The position numbers were made by a program, and so were the translations under genes. Shown here in pieces: positions 14,101-24,335 of a stretch of DNA of 64,000 nt. The DNA lies in contig JAVSML010019021.1 in NCBI GenBank assembly GCA_038503035.1, forward strand, positions 1-64,000, read 5' to 3'. The stretch is from Crocodylus rhombifer (Eukaryota; Chordata; Crocodylia; Crocodylidae). The notes under the pieces are model-generated. The model ran no database searches. It worked only from the letters and a program-made list of their open reading frames with translations, and had not been told where the DNA came from. Position 1 is the first letter of the stretch, and every line of letters begins with the position of its first letter.

Positions 14101-15229
14101 GGTGTCAGAGTTGTCGATCAATGGCTTTCATCAGTACTGATTTTACTTAATTTTTTAAAGCACAGAGAACAATTACTTCACACTAGGAGATAAGGAGAAA
14201 TCAGGAAGTTAGGTCAGTATATTTTAACATGATCTTTTTATTAGTATTGTTCCTGGGTACTTCATTGATAATTAGTCCTTGCAACCCTAGTTTTTGTCAT
14301 ACTAAGACATAAAAAGTCATTGGACAAAGTCTCAAGGTCTTTCCTAGATGTTTATTGATAACCTTTAATCAAGAAATCAGGGTGAGATTTCTGTTTTGGG
14401 CTGATAGATGTGCAGCTTCCCACTGTAACTCATGATGCTTACCAGTAACTCTTGGTGCTCTCAAGACCATAAAAATATATAAGCTTGTTTTTCTTTCTTG
14501 TCAAAACATACCTGAGCTATTTCACCCTTTGCAATTAGGCAGATGAGAAAATAATATCCAGGGATAGCTGGTATTCATCGTACATTAAATGCCTGACGCA
14601 CTTTTCATGGCTCAGTCCGAATTAAACCTCAAAAGCTAAAAGACAATGATTTGATTTGCCTCTTGGTGATGAATTTCTCTTTAGTGGAGTCCCAGTAAAT
14701 GAGTTTTTAGGTATTTTTCACCACAATGCTCTCATCATAGCATAAGACTAATAGGGTGATACTGGATGGTTTGATCTGTCCATGCTCTACTGGACATTAT
14801 GCCTCGTTATGAAGCAAACCAAAGTGCTGCCCTGGGCAATTCATTTAGCGCTAGTAGTTATGCTTTTAAAAATGAAAGCTATGGAGGAAGTACCTTCTTG
14901 TTATTTAAGTATAAATTTTAAGTTTATATTAAATATGCAGATGGCTTATTAAAGCATGACAAATCAAAGGTTGTGTTTCTATTGTGTGTAGAACACCATA
15001 GGCTCATATGCACATGCAGTGCATAGTCATATGCACATGTAGTGACAGCTTTTGGGAGCTACCAGTAAATCTGAGCACCTAAATTCACAGCTGGATGCCG
15101 TAGCACAGATGCATGGTTTGAGAACAAGGCTGCCCACGCTGATTTATGTGCCTGAATTGACATTCAAATGCCACATCTTGATGCTACCTACTTAGACATG
15201 TAAAATGGACATAAAGAAGTCTCTGCATA
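11188..15229. other. Intergenic DNA, nothing recognised
   Basis: Only short open frames without recognisable domains are present. A GC-rich patch lies around 12930-13100. No RNA gene or clear transposon border was found. Confidence 0.45.
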
Positions 15230-15450
15230 TCATAGTTTCACAGTTAGTAGGGTCGGAAGGGACCTGAGCAGATCATCAAGTCCAACCCCCTGCCATGGCA
15301 GGAAAGAGTACTGGGGTCAAACAACTCCAGCGAGGTGATTGTCAAGCTTTGTCTTAAAGACCCTCAGGGTAGGAGCCGGCACCAAGTCACTTGGAAGTAG
15401 GTTCTAGATCCTAGCCGCCCTGACAGTGAAGTAGCGCCTATCCTAATCAG
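15230..15450 (-). mobile_element. CR1 LINE 3'-end fragment
   Basis: The reverse complement carries the typical CR1 3' end: a GGTTGGACTTGATGATCTGCTCAGGTCCC-type block (15253-15285) preceded by the end of ORF2 with its conserved trailing segment. It is 5'-truncated, as usual for CR1, and not coding. Confidence 0.8.
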
Positions 15451-15560
15451 CTTCTTTCATTTGGTTATAACTGATTCCTGGATCTCTCCTTGACTATCTG
15501 ATTTGGTAGTGTACTGACATAAATAATTTTTTTCCTTCTACTCCTCACTCCATTAATACG

Positions 15561-15690
15561 ATTCATAGATTGCAAGGCTGGAAGGGACCACAGAAGATCA
15601 TAGGGTTCATCCCCCTGCACTAGGCAAGAAAGACAACTGGGGTCAGGTGACCCCGGCAAGGTAACCATCCAGTCTCTTTGTACAATAACA
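15561..15690 (-). mobile_element. CR1 LINE 3'-end fragment
   Basis: This is a second short CR1 tail in the same orientation. GGAAGGGACCACAGAAGATC at about 15581 is the reverse complement of the conserved CR1 3' block, and an ATTCATAGATT tail-type motif precedes it. Strongly 5'-truncated. Confidence 0.75.
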
Positions 15691-16147
15691 GATAATATTG
15701 TGAGAGGTAATTAGATATGTTAATCTAACGTTGAGCAGAAGGAAGGATAGATTTGCACCTCATAGACTAATTAAATCAGAGGTGTACAGTATGTGATGAA
15801 GTAAGGCTTCTGGTTATGAAAGCCTATGCTATACATCTTGGATTTAGTTAGGCTATAAAGTAAAAATCTACATAATACTATGGCACTTAGGTCTTAGATG
15901 GTACCACTCTTGTCTATAGATCTCAAAGCACTTTACAAGAAGCAAAGTTAGGAAGACAAAAGTAAAAAATGAACTTTACCTGGTGAGGAAAGTTAAAGAC
16001 AACAAGAAGATCTATAAATATGATGGCCAGAAAAAAAAAGATAAAAGAAGCTATGGGGCCATTATTAAATAGCCAGGGATAACTCTTAACATAGCATGCA
16101 AAACAGGGGCAGCTGCTGAACTACTTTGTCTTTCTTCACAAAAACAT
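15691..16147. other. Intergenic DNA, nothing recognised
   Basis: AT-rich with no coding potential, including an A-rich tract near 16030. No repeat border is clear. Confidence 0.4.
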
Positions 16148-16206
16148 TAGGCTGCAAACCACCCACAGTCACTTGGTGTGTGACACCAGCACCACATGGT
16201 CCATTC
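16148..16206 (+). repeat. Stray copy of a Polinton TIR repeat unit outside the element
   Basis: The segment containing GGTGTGTGACACCAGCACCA and CATGGTCCAT closely matches the roughly 41-bp repeat units near 17010-17045 in the left TIR and the corresponding units in the right TIR. Yet it sits about 640 bp outside the Polinton border. It could be debris of another Polinton end or an older satellite-like repeat. Confidence 0.55.
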
Positions 16207-16239
16207 CAAATCCAAATCAAATATGGCCTGTTTCACACA

Positions 16240-16715
16240 TCCCATACTAGGGATGTTGTGGAACCTCCATCTTTGGACTTGTTAAGAAAAGTTTGGATAA
16301 AAATTGGTCAGGGATGATCTAAGAGTAGCTATGCCTGTACATATCCTGTGGGTATTTCCCACGCTTCTGGACTTTAGTGCTTGCCTCATAGGGCCAGGAA
16401 TGATTCCCCCCTTCCTGTTGCTACATATTGGGGGGGAGAGGGTTTCCACCTTCCTCAGAAACATTGGGTGTTGGCTGCAGCTGAGGCTGGGTATTTTGAC
16501 GAATGTGTGCCAAAGATCCTGCTGGGACTAAAACCTGGCAGTCCCTGGTTAGAGAGCCTTGCCTCTCTCCTCATGTCAGATGGTTTGCTATGTTTGGGGT
16601 CAGGAAGAAATTTTCCCTATGCTCAGATTGGTATGAATTGTTGGGGGGTTTCCTTCTTTTTGAAGGAGAGGTTGTGGCTCTCTTCCCTGGATCTCTTGAG
16701 TGCATTTTAACAACA
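16240..16715 (+). mobile_element. CR1-like LINE 3' region
   Basis: The sequence reads like the end of a CR1 ORF2 and its 3' UTR: GTGGAACCTCCATCTTTGGA, then AAGAAAAGTTTGGATAAA and GGGATGATCTAAG, followed by a 3' UTR block containing GGGGTCAGGAAGAAATTTTCCC. It is old and degraded. The Polinton inserted about 130 bp downstream. Confidence 0.5.
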
Positions 16716-16837
16716 CCAGCAGCAACTATATATTTGCAGCCATTTCCCCCCTGCTTTACCTGTGACAAGTTAGGGTGCTATGTTTTCTGGTTCTGGTTCT
16801 GAGACAGGGGTGCCTGTATCATTTTAGTAATAGGATA

Positions 16838-16843
16838 GACAAT
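16838..16843. repeat. Target-site duplication, left copy (gacaat)
   Basis: The six bases abutting the left Polinton terminus match gacaag at 31278-31283 in five of six positions. Six-base duplications are the Polinton norm. The mismatch is best explained by mutation after insertion. Confidence 0.8.
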
Positions 16844-17607
16844 AGTAGTATATAGGCTCATCACCTTTCAATGCAAATGTGACAGGTGGGCAGGACTTTT
16901 GGCCCCACCCCTTTCCCCTTGTATGGTGTGTGACATCACCAGCCCCGTCCCTGGCCCCCATCACATGGTATGTGACATCAGCAACCCCGCCCCCACCTCC
17001 AGTCATCTGGTGTATGATATCAGCACCACATGGTCCATGACATCAGAAGGACAGCCCATGCAGACCCCCAAAGCCCAACCCTTCAGGCTGCAAGAACTGC
17101 CTTAGATCACATAGTGTAGTTATGGCCTATCAGGTCCCAGACTGATCTAGCCTCCCCGCTGGAGTACAGGTGTGCTTTATGAGGTGGAAGGATGGTGGTG
17201 TGAGCCCTCTAACAAATCACCCCACCCCCAACTAATTGGCAGAGGTTTCAGAGGCCTCAGACCTCCCAAGAACGATGCTGAACCAATTGGGATGAGTAGA
17301 GGGGGTGGGATTTGGGCGGCAACCCCACCAGGTCTATCTGCTTTCCCAAATGACCACTCTGTTTATCTGAGACTGTGCTAAGGCAAGCAGGGGCGGATAT
17401 GGATTCTTTCATGATGCCTGTAGGCCCACTCACTACAACCTCAAGAAGGCCTTATAGAAAGCATTACCATAGACATAGTTTTGAGGAGGAGACACGGCCT
17501 CTTGCCAAAAGACTCTTTGAAATGCCTGACCCTGTTCAGGAAGATCCAATGAACAGTCAAACGGAGGAGGCCCAGACCCTCGAAGCAGATGCTGAGAATT
17601 TGGAAGA
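16844..17607 (+). repeat. Left terminal inverted repeat of the Polinton
   Basis: It starts AGTAGTATATAGGCTCA and aligns to the reverse complement of 30427-31277 until GAGAATTTGGAAGA. It contains about three imperfect units of roughly 41 bp built on TGTGACATCAGCAACCCC (16920-17045), then the first exon of a gene (ATG at 17399). It is shorter than the right repeat because it has fewer 41-bp units. Confidence 0.92.
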
Positions 17608-18366
17608 TGTGCCAGAGCCTGCATGCAAAGTAGAGGTCATCGCAGAGTAGAGACCAGTAAAAGACTTGGAGCATGTTTGTGTGTGCACTTGTGTTTTCAG
17701 TGTGGGTTCACTCCGTGGCATGTGTGTGTTTGGAAGTAGCTAAGGACTGATTAAACATCAGCTAACTAACCAAGTCCTTTATTTGAACTCTTTTGCAGTT
17801 AGATGAAGCCTTTTTAATGACTCCAGAAAACGTACTCACCAGTACACAAGAAGGAGGTGTATGCTTTTGCAGAGAACAAAGACCAGATGAACCTGAAGAG
17901 TTCAGAAGACATCTAGGCATTGAATCAACACAAGCTATTACATCACATGAACATAAAGACTTTATGAAGTCTCTTGTTCGCGTTTTCTTTTATGGCATAA
18001 TGAAATACTGCTCGAGGAAGAGACTTTTTGACCTATGCTGGGGGTGCACATTTGGCCTGGGGGGATCAAGAAGCCCATGAATGTATTACTTGGTTAGATG
18101 AAGACATAAACCAAATAATTCAGGAATTTTGCCAGGAAATATGAATTGATAGCATTTTCAATGCTATTATAACCATTGGGTTTGCCAGGAACATTCTCAG
18201 AATTACTGAGAAACATTTAATTCAGGTTAGACACCTTCTAAACACTGTGTATTCTACAGACGATCCTAATGATTTGATCACTGAGGAAGATAAAACACTC
18301 ATACCCCATATTGAACGCTTAATTGGTACTAGAGATTATAAAACCCTGCTTAAGAGAACGGCTTAG
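17399..18366 (+). pseudogene. Two-exon Polinton gene of unknown function; first exon in the TIR
   Basis: Exon 1 begins at ATG 17399 inside the TIR and encodes about 77-79 residues: a basic patch (SRRPYRKHYHRHS) followed by an acidic tail. Donor sites lie at 17630 (AAA|GTAGAG) or 17636 (GAG|GTCATC), both phase 0. A pyrimidine-rich acceptor, CTCTTTTGCAG, ends at 17798, and the next exon opens in phase 0 (TTA GAT GAA GCC), so splicing keeps the frame. Exon 2 encodes a charged, probably helical protein to TAG 18366. It is broken by one frameshift near 18025-18060 and an in-frame TGA near 18140. I do not recognise the family; adintoviruses often carry accessory genes in this position. The splicing model is inference from site and phase agreement. 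Confidence 0.6.
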
Positions 18367-18530
18367 CAAAAACTGTTTAAAATGGGGTGGGGGGTTATAT
18401 CTTTTGCTGATCTTGGTGGGAGGGTGAAGGATGTGAGGTTGTAAAGCACATCAACAGTTTTCTACAGCTAATGTACATTAGCATTTGCTTTAGTGTCTTG
18501 GACCTCTAATCACATACATATAGGGTTTTT

Positions 18531-19081
18531 TGTAAAGATAAAACCAATGAGACTTAATGACCACTAGAAATGATAAAAAAAACCTTCTTAGGAGAAGGGG
18601 TAACAAAATAAAGTAGTAAATATTGTAAAAGTTTTGATGGAAATAAAGACTGAATTTAAAAATATATATTCTCACAGTTTTTGTATCATGGTGGGGTGGT
18701 GGTGGGGGGTGTTATAAACATAAACCATACCACAAAAAAAAAAAAAAAAGACCATTGCGTTCAGAGCTCTTCTTGTTTTAAGAATAAAGGAGTTATCTTT
18801 TACCAAAAGGCCAGCTGTAAAGATAAGGCCGACAAGGCTTAATGGTCACAGGAGATTATTAAAAACACTTCTTAGAAGAAGGTTTAACAAAAGAAATCAG
18901 AAAATATTATAAGTTTTTGATGGAAATAGACTGAATTTAAAAATATATATTCTCACAGATTGTGTATGGTATGGAGTGGTGGGTGTGTATCATAAAGATA
19001 AACCAGACCAAAATAAATAAATAAATAAATAAAAGCTGATCAGTGTGTCCAGATCTCCACATATTTTAAGACTAAAGGAGT
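18531..19081 (+). repeat. Imperfect tandem duplication of about 265 bp carrying poly(A) signals
   Basis: 18531-18793 and 18816-19081 are direct copies, about 80% identical by eye. Both run from TGTAAAGATAA through TTTTGATGGAAATA and TTTAAAAATATATATTCTCACAG to a TTTTAAGA-TAAAGGAGT end. Copy 1 contains AATAAA at 18607 and 18642; copy 2 has an AAATAAATAAATAAATAAA run at about 19012-19033. An A-run lies at 18734-18749. The position after the first gene suggests a duplicated 3' UTR and polyadenylation region. Confidence 0.75.
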
Positions 19082-19215
19082 GGCGTTGGCTTTTAGTGGT
19101 GACTATTTTAATACAGTTATATTTTACTTTATACATACACTATTTTCCTTAATCTATTATTTAATTTTTTTAATACAGAGGACTTACTTATTTTATCATT
19201 TCATTTCTATTACAG

Positions 19216-20191
19216 AGAGCTTATCAGGTGGGGAAGCCCCATGCAATTTTACCACAGCAAGGTAAAAATTATTTTTAAATGGTAGGTTATTTGTGGCTGT
19301 GTTACTATAATCACACTAAGTTATAACAGCTGTTTGTTTTCAAACAGAACCTCTTCTTCTAAAACAGAAAAGCAGCACAAGCACATACAGTCATGTTTTT
19401 ATCCAGTAGTAAAAGGTAATTTTTCTGAAATCAGCTTCTGAAACTTTGTGTTTCTTGTGGGAGGAGAAGCAGTGTGTAGGGGGTTAAGCAAATTTTAAAT
19501 TTGTAGTGTGTGAGGAAAGTGAATTCTCAATGCTGAGATGTAAATTTTATATTTCCTAAGTGATTACATGCATCAATCCCAAAGAAGAGTCGGGGTCTGG
19601 GCAGAGACCTCTAAAAGCACAAGCAAAAACCCCCAGAAATTCTCAGCCTGCAGATCATAATACCAAAGAATCAGAAGACCACTGGGACAGAACAGAAGGG
19701 TATGATTCCTCAGAGGAAAACAAGCCACATACCTCTGAGAAAACCATATGTAAAAAGGCAAAGATTCATACCCCCAAAACAGGTGATCTGGACCCCTTGA
19801 ATAAGAAACCCAGGACGGATTATTCACAGAGTTTAGAGAAAGAGGAGAGTCTTTCTCCTTTTTTGAAAGATCATGATTATTGTGAAAAAAAAAGAGGGTG
19901 GATTTTCAGGGTGGGTGTAACCACCTTGTCTTGAAAGATCATGATTATCATGATCAAAAAAAGAGGGGGATATGGGGTGGTACTGGTAGGTGTATACATC
20001 TCAGAAAGAGTGTGCAGAGCACTTTGAAATATCATGATTACTACCAGAACAAAAGGATAAATTTTACTCAGAGAGGAGGTAGTCTGTGTAACTCGGACAG
20101 CAGGCGTGGTCTGTATCTGTATAAGAGGGGGAGTCATGGTAAACACAGGGACACGAATGGGTGGCAAACCAGCAAGTGGCTCGTGGGGTAA
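19216..20191 (+). pseudogene. Spliced leader exons with KDHDY repeats; possible N-terminal part of the polymerase gene
   Basis: Three exons can be read. Exon A is 19216-19261 (after TTTCTATTACAG, before GTAAAA), exon B 19348-19415 (after TTTTCAAACAG, before GTAATT), and exon C starts at 19561 (after ATTTCCTAAG). Only one frame is open through exon B, and it is the frame set by exon A; the B-C junction also keeps phase, giving a continuous Ser/Lys-rich reading. Exon C has a lysine-rich, nuclear-signal-like stretch (NKKPRTDYS) and then three repeats starting LKDHDY or LKYHDY. A frameshift separates repeat 1 (stop at 19932) from repeats 2-3 (to 20191). No first exon was found. Whether this is a separate protein or the start of the polymerase cannot be decided here. 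Confidence 0.5.
19863..20095 (+). repeat. Tandem coding repeats (LKDHDY type), three copies
   Basis: TTGAAAGATCATGATTA-type units start at 19863, 19931 and 20024 (the third with TATCATGATTA). Each encodes L-K-[DY]-H-D-Y, then a lysine/arginine patch and a glycine-rich tail. Spacing is 68 and 93 bp. The first is in a different frame from the other two because of an indel. Confidence 0.7.
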
Positions 20192-20210
20192 AAAGTAAGG
20201 GTCTGGTTAA

Positions 20211-23200
20211 AGAGGAGCATGGGGAAGGCTAAACAGTGGTAGAAGAAGGAAAAAAACGAGATCCCCTAGGGATCCCTCAAACACTTCTCCTCCTTCCAAT
20301 CCTGACCCTTCACCAGAACCCCTGGCGCCAGAGAGAGGGGGTGGAGAATATGGTTTAGGAAGCCCATTAGAGGGTCCCTCAAATGTACCCCAGCCTCCCA
20401 GGCCTGACCTTTCACCAGGACCCACAAAGCCAGAGAGGAGAGATGGTGACTATGATTTAGGAAGACAGCTAAAGGGTCCCTCAAGTGTTCCCAGACCACC
20501 CAGGCCTTCCCTACCACCAAGACCTGGAGGGTCAGAGGGTTGGGATAATGAATCTGGTGTAGAAGACAGTTTAGAGGATCCCTCAAGTGCCCCCTGGTTT
20601 CCTGAGTCATCAGAGGATGTTTTACCAGATGTACATATGATGCAGGTGAGAAGGCAAGAGTGGTCTGTAGCCAGGTTTGGTGGCACGAGGTACACTGAGG
20701 AGTTCCGTTTTGTGAATTTGCAGTGTGTGCCATTACACGTGCCATACGAAGCCATAACCCGAGGGGTGGAAGAAATTGTAGCAGAACTCCGACAGAGATT
20801 CACAGGCAATGAGTATGCACAGTTATGTATTCAGACAGATAGCATGACAAACTGTTTATACTCACAAGCTATTAATTTAAACTATTTGACCCCAGAGCTA
20901 TTTTTAGAGTGGTTCAGTAACCTGTTACAAAGCCAGAGAGAAATATTGCTCAATTCGACATTTTGGCTGTTTGTGGTTGTTGTGAAAGGCCGGGGAGATG
21001 GAAGCCGTAGAGTTATAAGCTCTATCCCCTATTCCCAGATCATTACTAAAAAGAGGAATTATTTAATTGACTTGAATACCTTTGATACTAACCTGTGTTT
21101 TGCAGGCAGTCTATTGGCTGTTACAAAATGTAGAGGGGCCAGAGATGCCGAGTTGCTAGATGGTGCCAAAGAACTGCTTAGGAAATTAGGCACGTTTATA
21201 TATCAAAAGGTTATGCTCCATCAAGTACCTTTGTTTGAAAACCTTGAACAGGTTAACATTCACATAGTGATGCATAAGGAAAAAACTAGGTGGAGTTTAT
21301 TTAAAACACAGGATGCACCCAGATACCCTGACACCTGTTTTCTTCTGCTACATAGTGAACATCATTATGGTATTTTGGATGTGAAAAAGGTGTTTATAAT
21401 AAGAAATTATTGTGATCTTTGTCAGACGTTGCACAGCCATAGCCACACGTGCAGGTTCCGATGATGTCTTTGTCTGAGCCCCAACTGCTCTGAAAACATG
21501 GGCAGGACACAGAGGTGCCCTATTGTAAGCTGTTCTGTCATTCCAAAGAGTGCTTAGAAAGACACGTGGCCCTGGCCTCTGAAAAAGAGATTGAATGTCT
21601 AACTAAAATTCTGTGCGATGAGTGTAAATCTTGCATGGACAAAAAGCACGAGTGCAAGGGGCAGCAGTGCAAACAGTGTTATGGGAAAATCACAGATGTA
21701 AACAAACACTGGTGCTTTATGCGTCAGATTAAAGAGCCTAAAGAAGGTGAGGGGTTCATTTTTTATGATTTTGAATGTGTGCAGGAGACGGGGATGCATG
21801 TGCTCAACTACAATTTTGCAATGCAGCTAAAGACGGGAAAAAAACCTGCAGAAAGTTGCAGGCAAAACCCCCCGAAAGACTTGTAAAGCTAAGCCCAAAA
21901 AGCCAGAAAGCACTTGGGAGTTTAAGGGTGAAGAGTGCCTGTCTGATTTATTAAGGTCTTCATGGATAAAAAGTTCAAGGACTACACCTTCATAGCTCAC
22001 AATGCCAAAGGTTACTTCGTTGTCACCAAGTTACTGAAGGAAAAAAATGGCATGAAACTAATTACTCAGGGTGCTAAACTCATGTGTATTGAAGTGACCA
22101 GGCTAGGCATCTGTTTCATAGATGCTTTAAACTTTTTGCCAATGAAAATTAGCAGGCTTCCACAGGTGTTGGGGTTTGAAGGCTGCAAAGGTTATTTCCC
22201 ACATTTTGTTAACACAGTAGAAAACCAAAATTATGTGGGACCTCTCCCAAAGATGGAGTATTATGTCATTGAAAATATGATGACCAGTGAGAAAGAACAG
22301 ATTTTAGAATGGTATCAGAATAACGACGATAAGAACTTTGACATGCAAAAGGAGCTGGCCTGCTATTGCCAGCAGGATGTAAACATTTTGAAAGAGGTCT
22401 GATGCCTCTACAGGGATGAGATTATGAAAATGATACGGCAGGTAGACCGAGTGAATGTAGATGGTGAACTCCAAAATGTAGTACGCTGCATAGATCCTTT
22501 CCAATACATCACACTGCGTCCGTCTCCATGGCCATGTACAGGTTTATGTTTTTGGAACCACAGACCATAGCGCTTCTTCCTCCGGACAACTATCACAGAC
22601 AGAAAAAGAGGTTTTCAACCCCATCTATTCAGTGGCTAATATACATTTTGGAGAAAGAAAATATTCAAATTTGACATGCTTTACAGGGTGGGAAATTTCA
22701 GGCAGGCCCCTATTTTTTAGATGGCTATGCCAACATTGATGGGGAACCTACAGCGTTTGAATTTAACGGATGCTTTTCCCATGGTTGTGTCACTTGCTAC
22801 AATGAGAAAGACCAGAACCCATTGACGGGGACCACCTTCGGGTTTCTGAATTATCAGGCATTGCACAAGGCTGATTATCTCAAGAGAGAGGGGTTTACCG
22901 TTAGGACCATTTGGGAGCACGAGTGGAGGGCTCTGTTAGAAACGGTTAGGAAGCTTGCAGATTTTTTAAGCAGAACCCCACTGCCTTCTCCACTGGTGCC
23001 TAGGGATGCTCTTTTTGGGGGGAGAACTAATGCCATCTGTCTATATTACCAAACTAAACTTGGCGAACAAATACACTATTACGATTTTACCAGTCTTTAC
23101 CCCTTTATAAACAAAACAAAGGAATACCCAGCCGGACACCCTGAAATCATTCATGACAATTTCCAACCCCTGTCGAGCTATTTTGGAATAGCCAGGGTGA

Positions 23201-24333
23201 AACTGTACCCACCGCAAAACCTTTTTTTCCTGTGCTACCCACCAGGGTGAACGGGAAACTTATGTTCATGCTGTGCCGCCTCTGCACAGAAACAAGTCAG
23301 CAAAAGTGCAACCACACTGATGAAGAGAAGGCCCTCCTGGGTACATGGTGCACACCAGAATTGAATAAAGCTACCACCAAGGGGTACAGAGTAGCTGAAT
23401 TCTATGAAGTCTGGCATTTTGCCGAGAAGTCTAGCACCCTTTTTTCACAGTACATAAAAATGCACCTCCGACAGAAGCAGGAAGCCTCGGGTTACCCCGC
23501 CTGGTGTACCGACCAACAAAAACAAGAAAAACATGGCCAATTTCTTGCAAAAAGAAGGCGTAACCTTACACCTGGAGCATATCAAACCCAACCCTGCAAA
23601 GCGCCAAATAAAAAAATTGTTTCTAAATTCTTTGTGAGGTAAATTCGGTCAGAGAACCAACTTGCCCAACACCAGCATTGTTAGAGACCCTGAAGAACTC
23701 TTTGGCTACCTCTTTTCTCCTGCCTACGAAATTTCATCTTGTGACTTAATAAATGATGAGGCAGCCTGCGTGTCTTGGAAACACACCAAAGAGTGTTACA
23801 CTGTCTCTGGTAACACAAACATCTTTATAGCCTGTTTCGCCACTGCTTATGCATGCTTAAAGTTGTACGAGCTGTTAGACAGCTTGCAAGACCAGTATCT
23901 CTACCACGACACAGATTCTGTGATATTTGTGAGCCACAAGGGAGATTGGAACCCCCCGCTTGGTGATTATTTAGGTGAGTTCACCAGCGAAATCCCACCA
24001 GATGAACACATCACAGAGTTTGTGTCGGCTGGTCCGAAAACCTACAGGTACAAGCTGTCTGGGGGAAAGGTTTGCTTGAAGGTCAAAGGAATTACCCTGA
24101 ATGTGGCCAACAGTAAAAAAGTCAACTTTGAAACCTTGAGAGATCTTGTTCTAGATTATGGAGCAAACCCCAATGGGGACACCACTAAAATAATCATTAT
24201 ACAACAGCTTTCTATCGTCGGGAACAAAAGCAAGTGTACGATAGAAACCAAAACCTTGAGAAAAATGCAGAAAGTCGTTTATGACAAAAGGGTCCTCACA
24301 GAAAACTTTAACAGCCTCCCCTATGGTTTTTAA
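20211..24333 (+). pseudogene. Protein-primed family B DNA polymerase (pPolB) of the Polinton
   Basis: The replicative polymerase of Polintons would use a terminal protein as primer at the TIR ends. The frame is open from 20211 (arginine/lysine-rich start, then 102-bp repeats) with the first ATG at 20637. The stretch 20637-21464 is the N-terminal region, and 21515-21886 has a Cys/His-rich segment. Exonuclease motif I is at about 21764 (FYDFEC), motif II near 21998 (HNAKGYF, without its usual Asp) and motif III at 22364 (YCQQD). Polymerase motif A is at about 23080 (YDFTSLYP), motif B near 23590-23650 and motif C at 23902 (YHDTDS). Breaks include frameshifts near 21470, 21890, 22530 and 23600, stops at 22400-22402 and near 22674, a TGA in motif B and further lesions, so it is non-functional. 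The ATPase gene begins 2 bp after its stop. Confidence 0.93.
20271..20610 (+). repeat. Tandem 102-bp coding repeats rich in Pro and Ser
   Basis: Units start at 20271, 20373 and 20475 (exactly 102 bp, 34 codons apart), and a partial fourth starts at 20577. Each begins [DG]-P-S-[NS] followed by a proline-rich run and an acidic Gly/Asp/Glu end. All units are in the same frame as the polymerase reading frame that follows. Confidence 0.85.
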
Positions 24334-24335
24334 AG

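Noticed and set aside
17799..18366. Bcl-2-like anti-apoptotic gene in the Polinton
   Set aside because: Considered because adintoviruses can carry such genes, but no BH1-type NWGR motif is visible; left as unknown.
20266..20745. 159-codon minus-strand open frame
   Set aside because: Antisense of the 102-bp repeats; the repeat phase fits the + strand polymerase frame.
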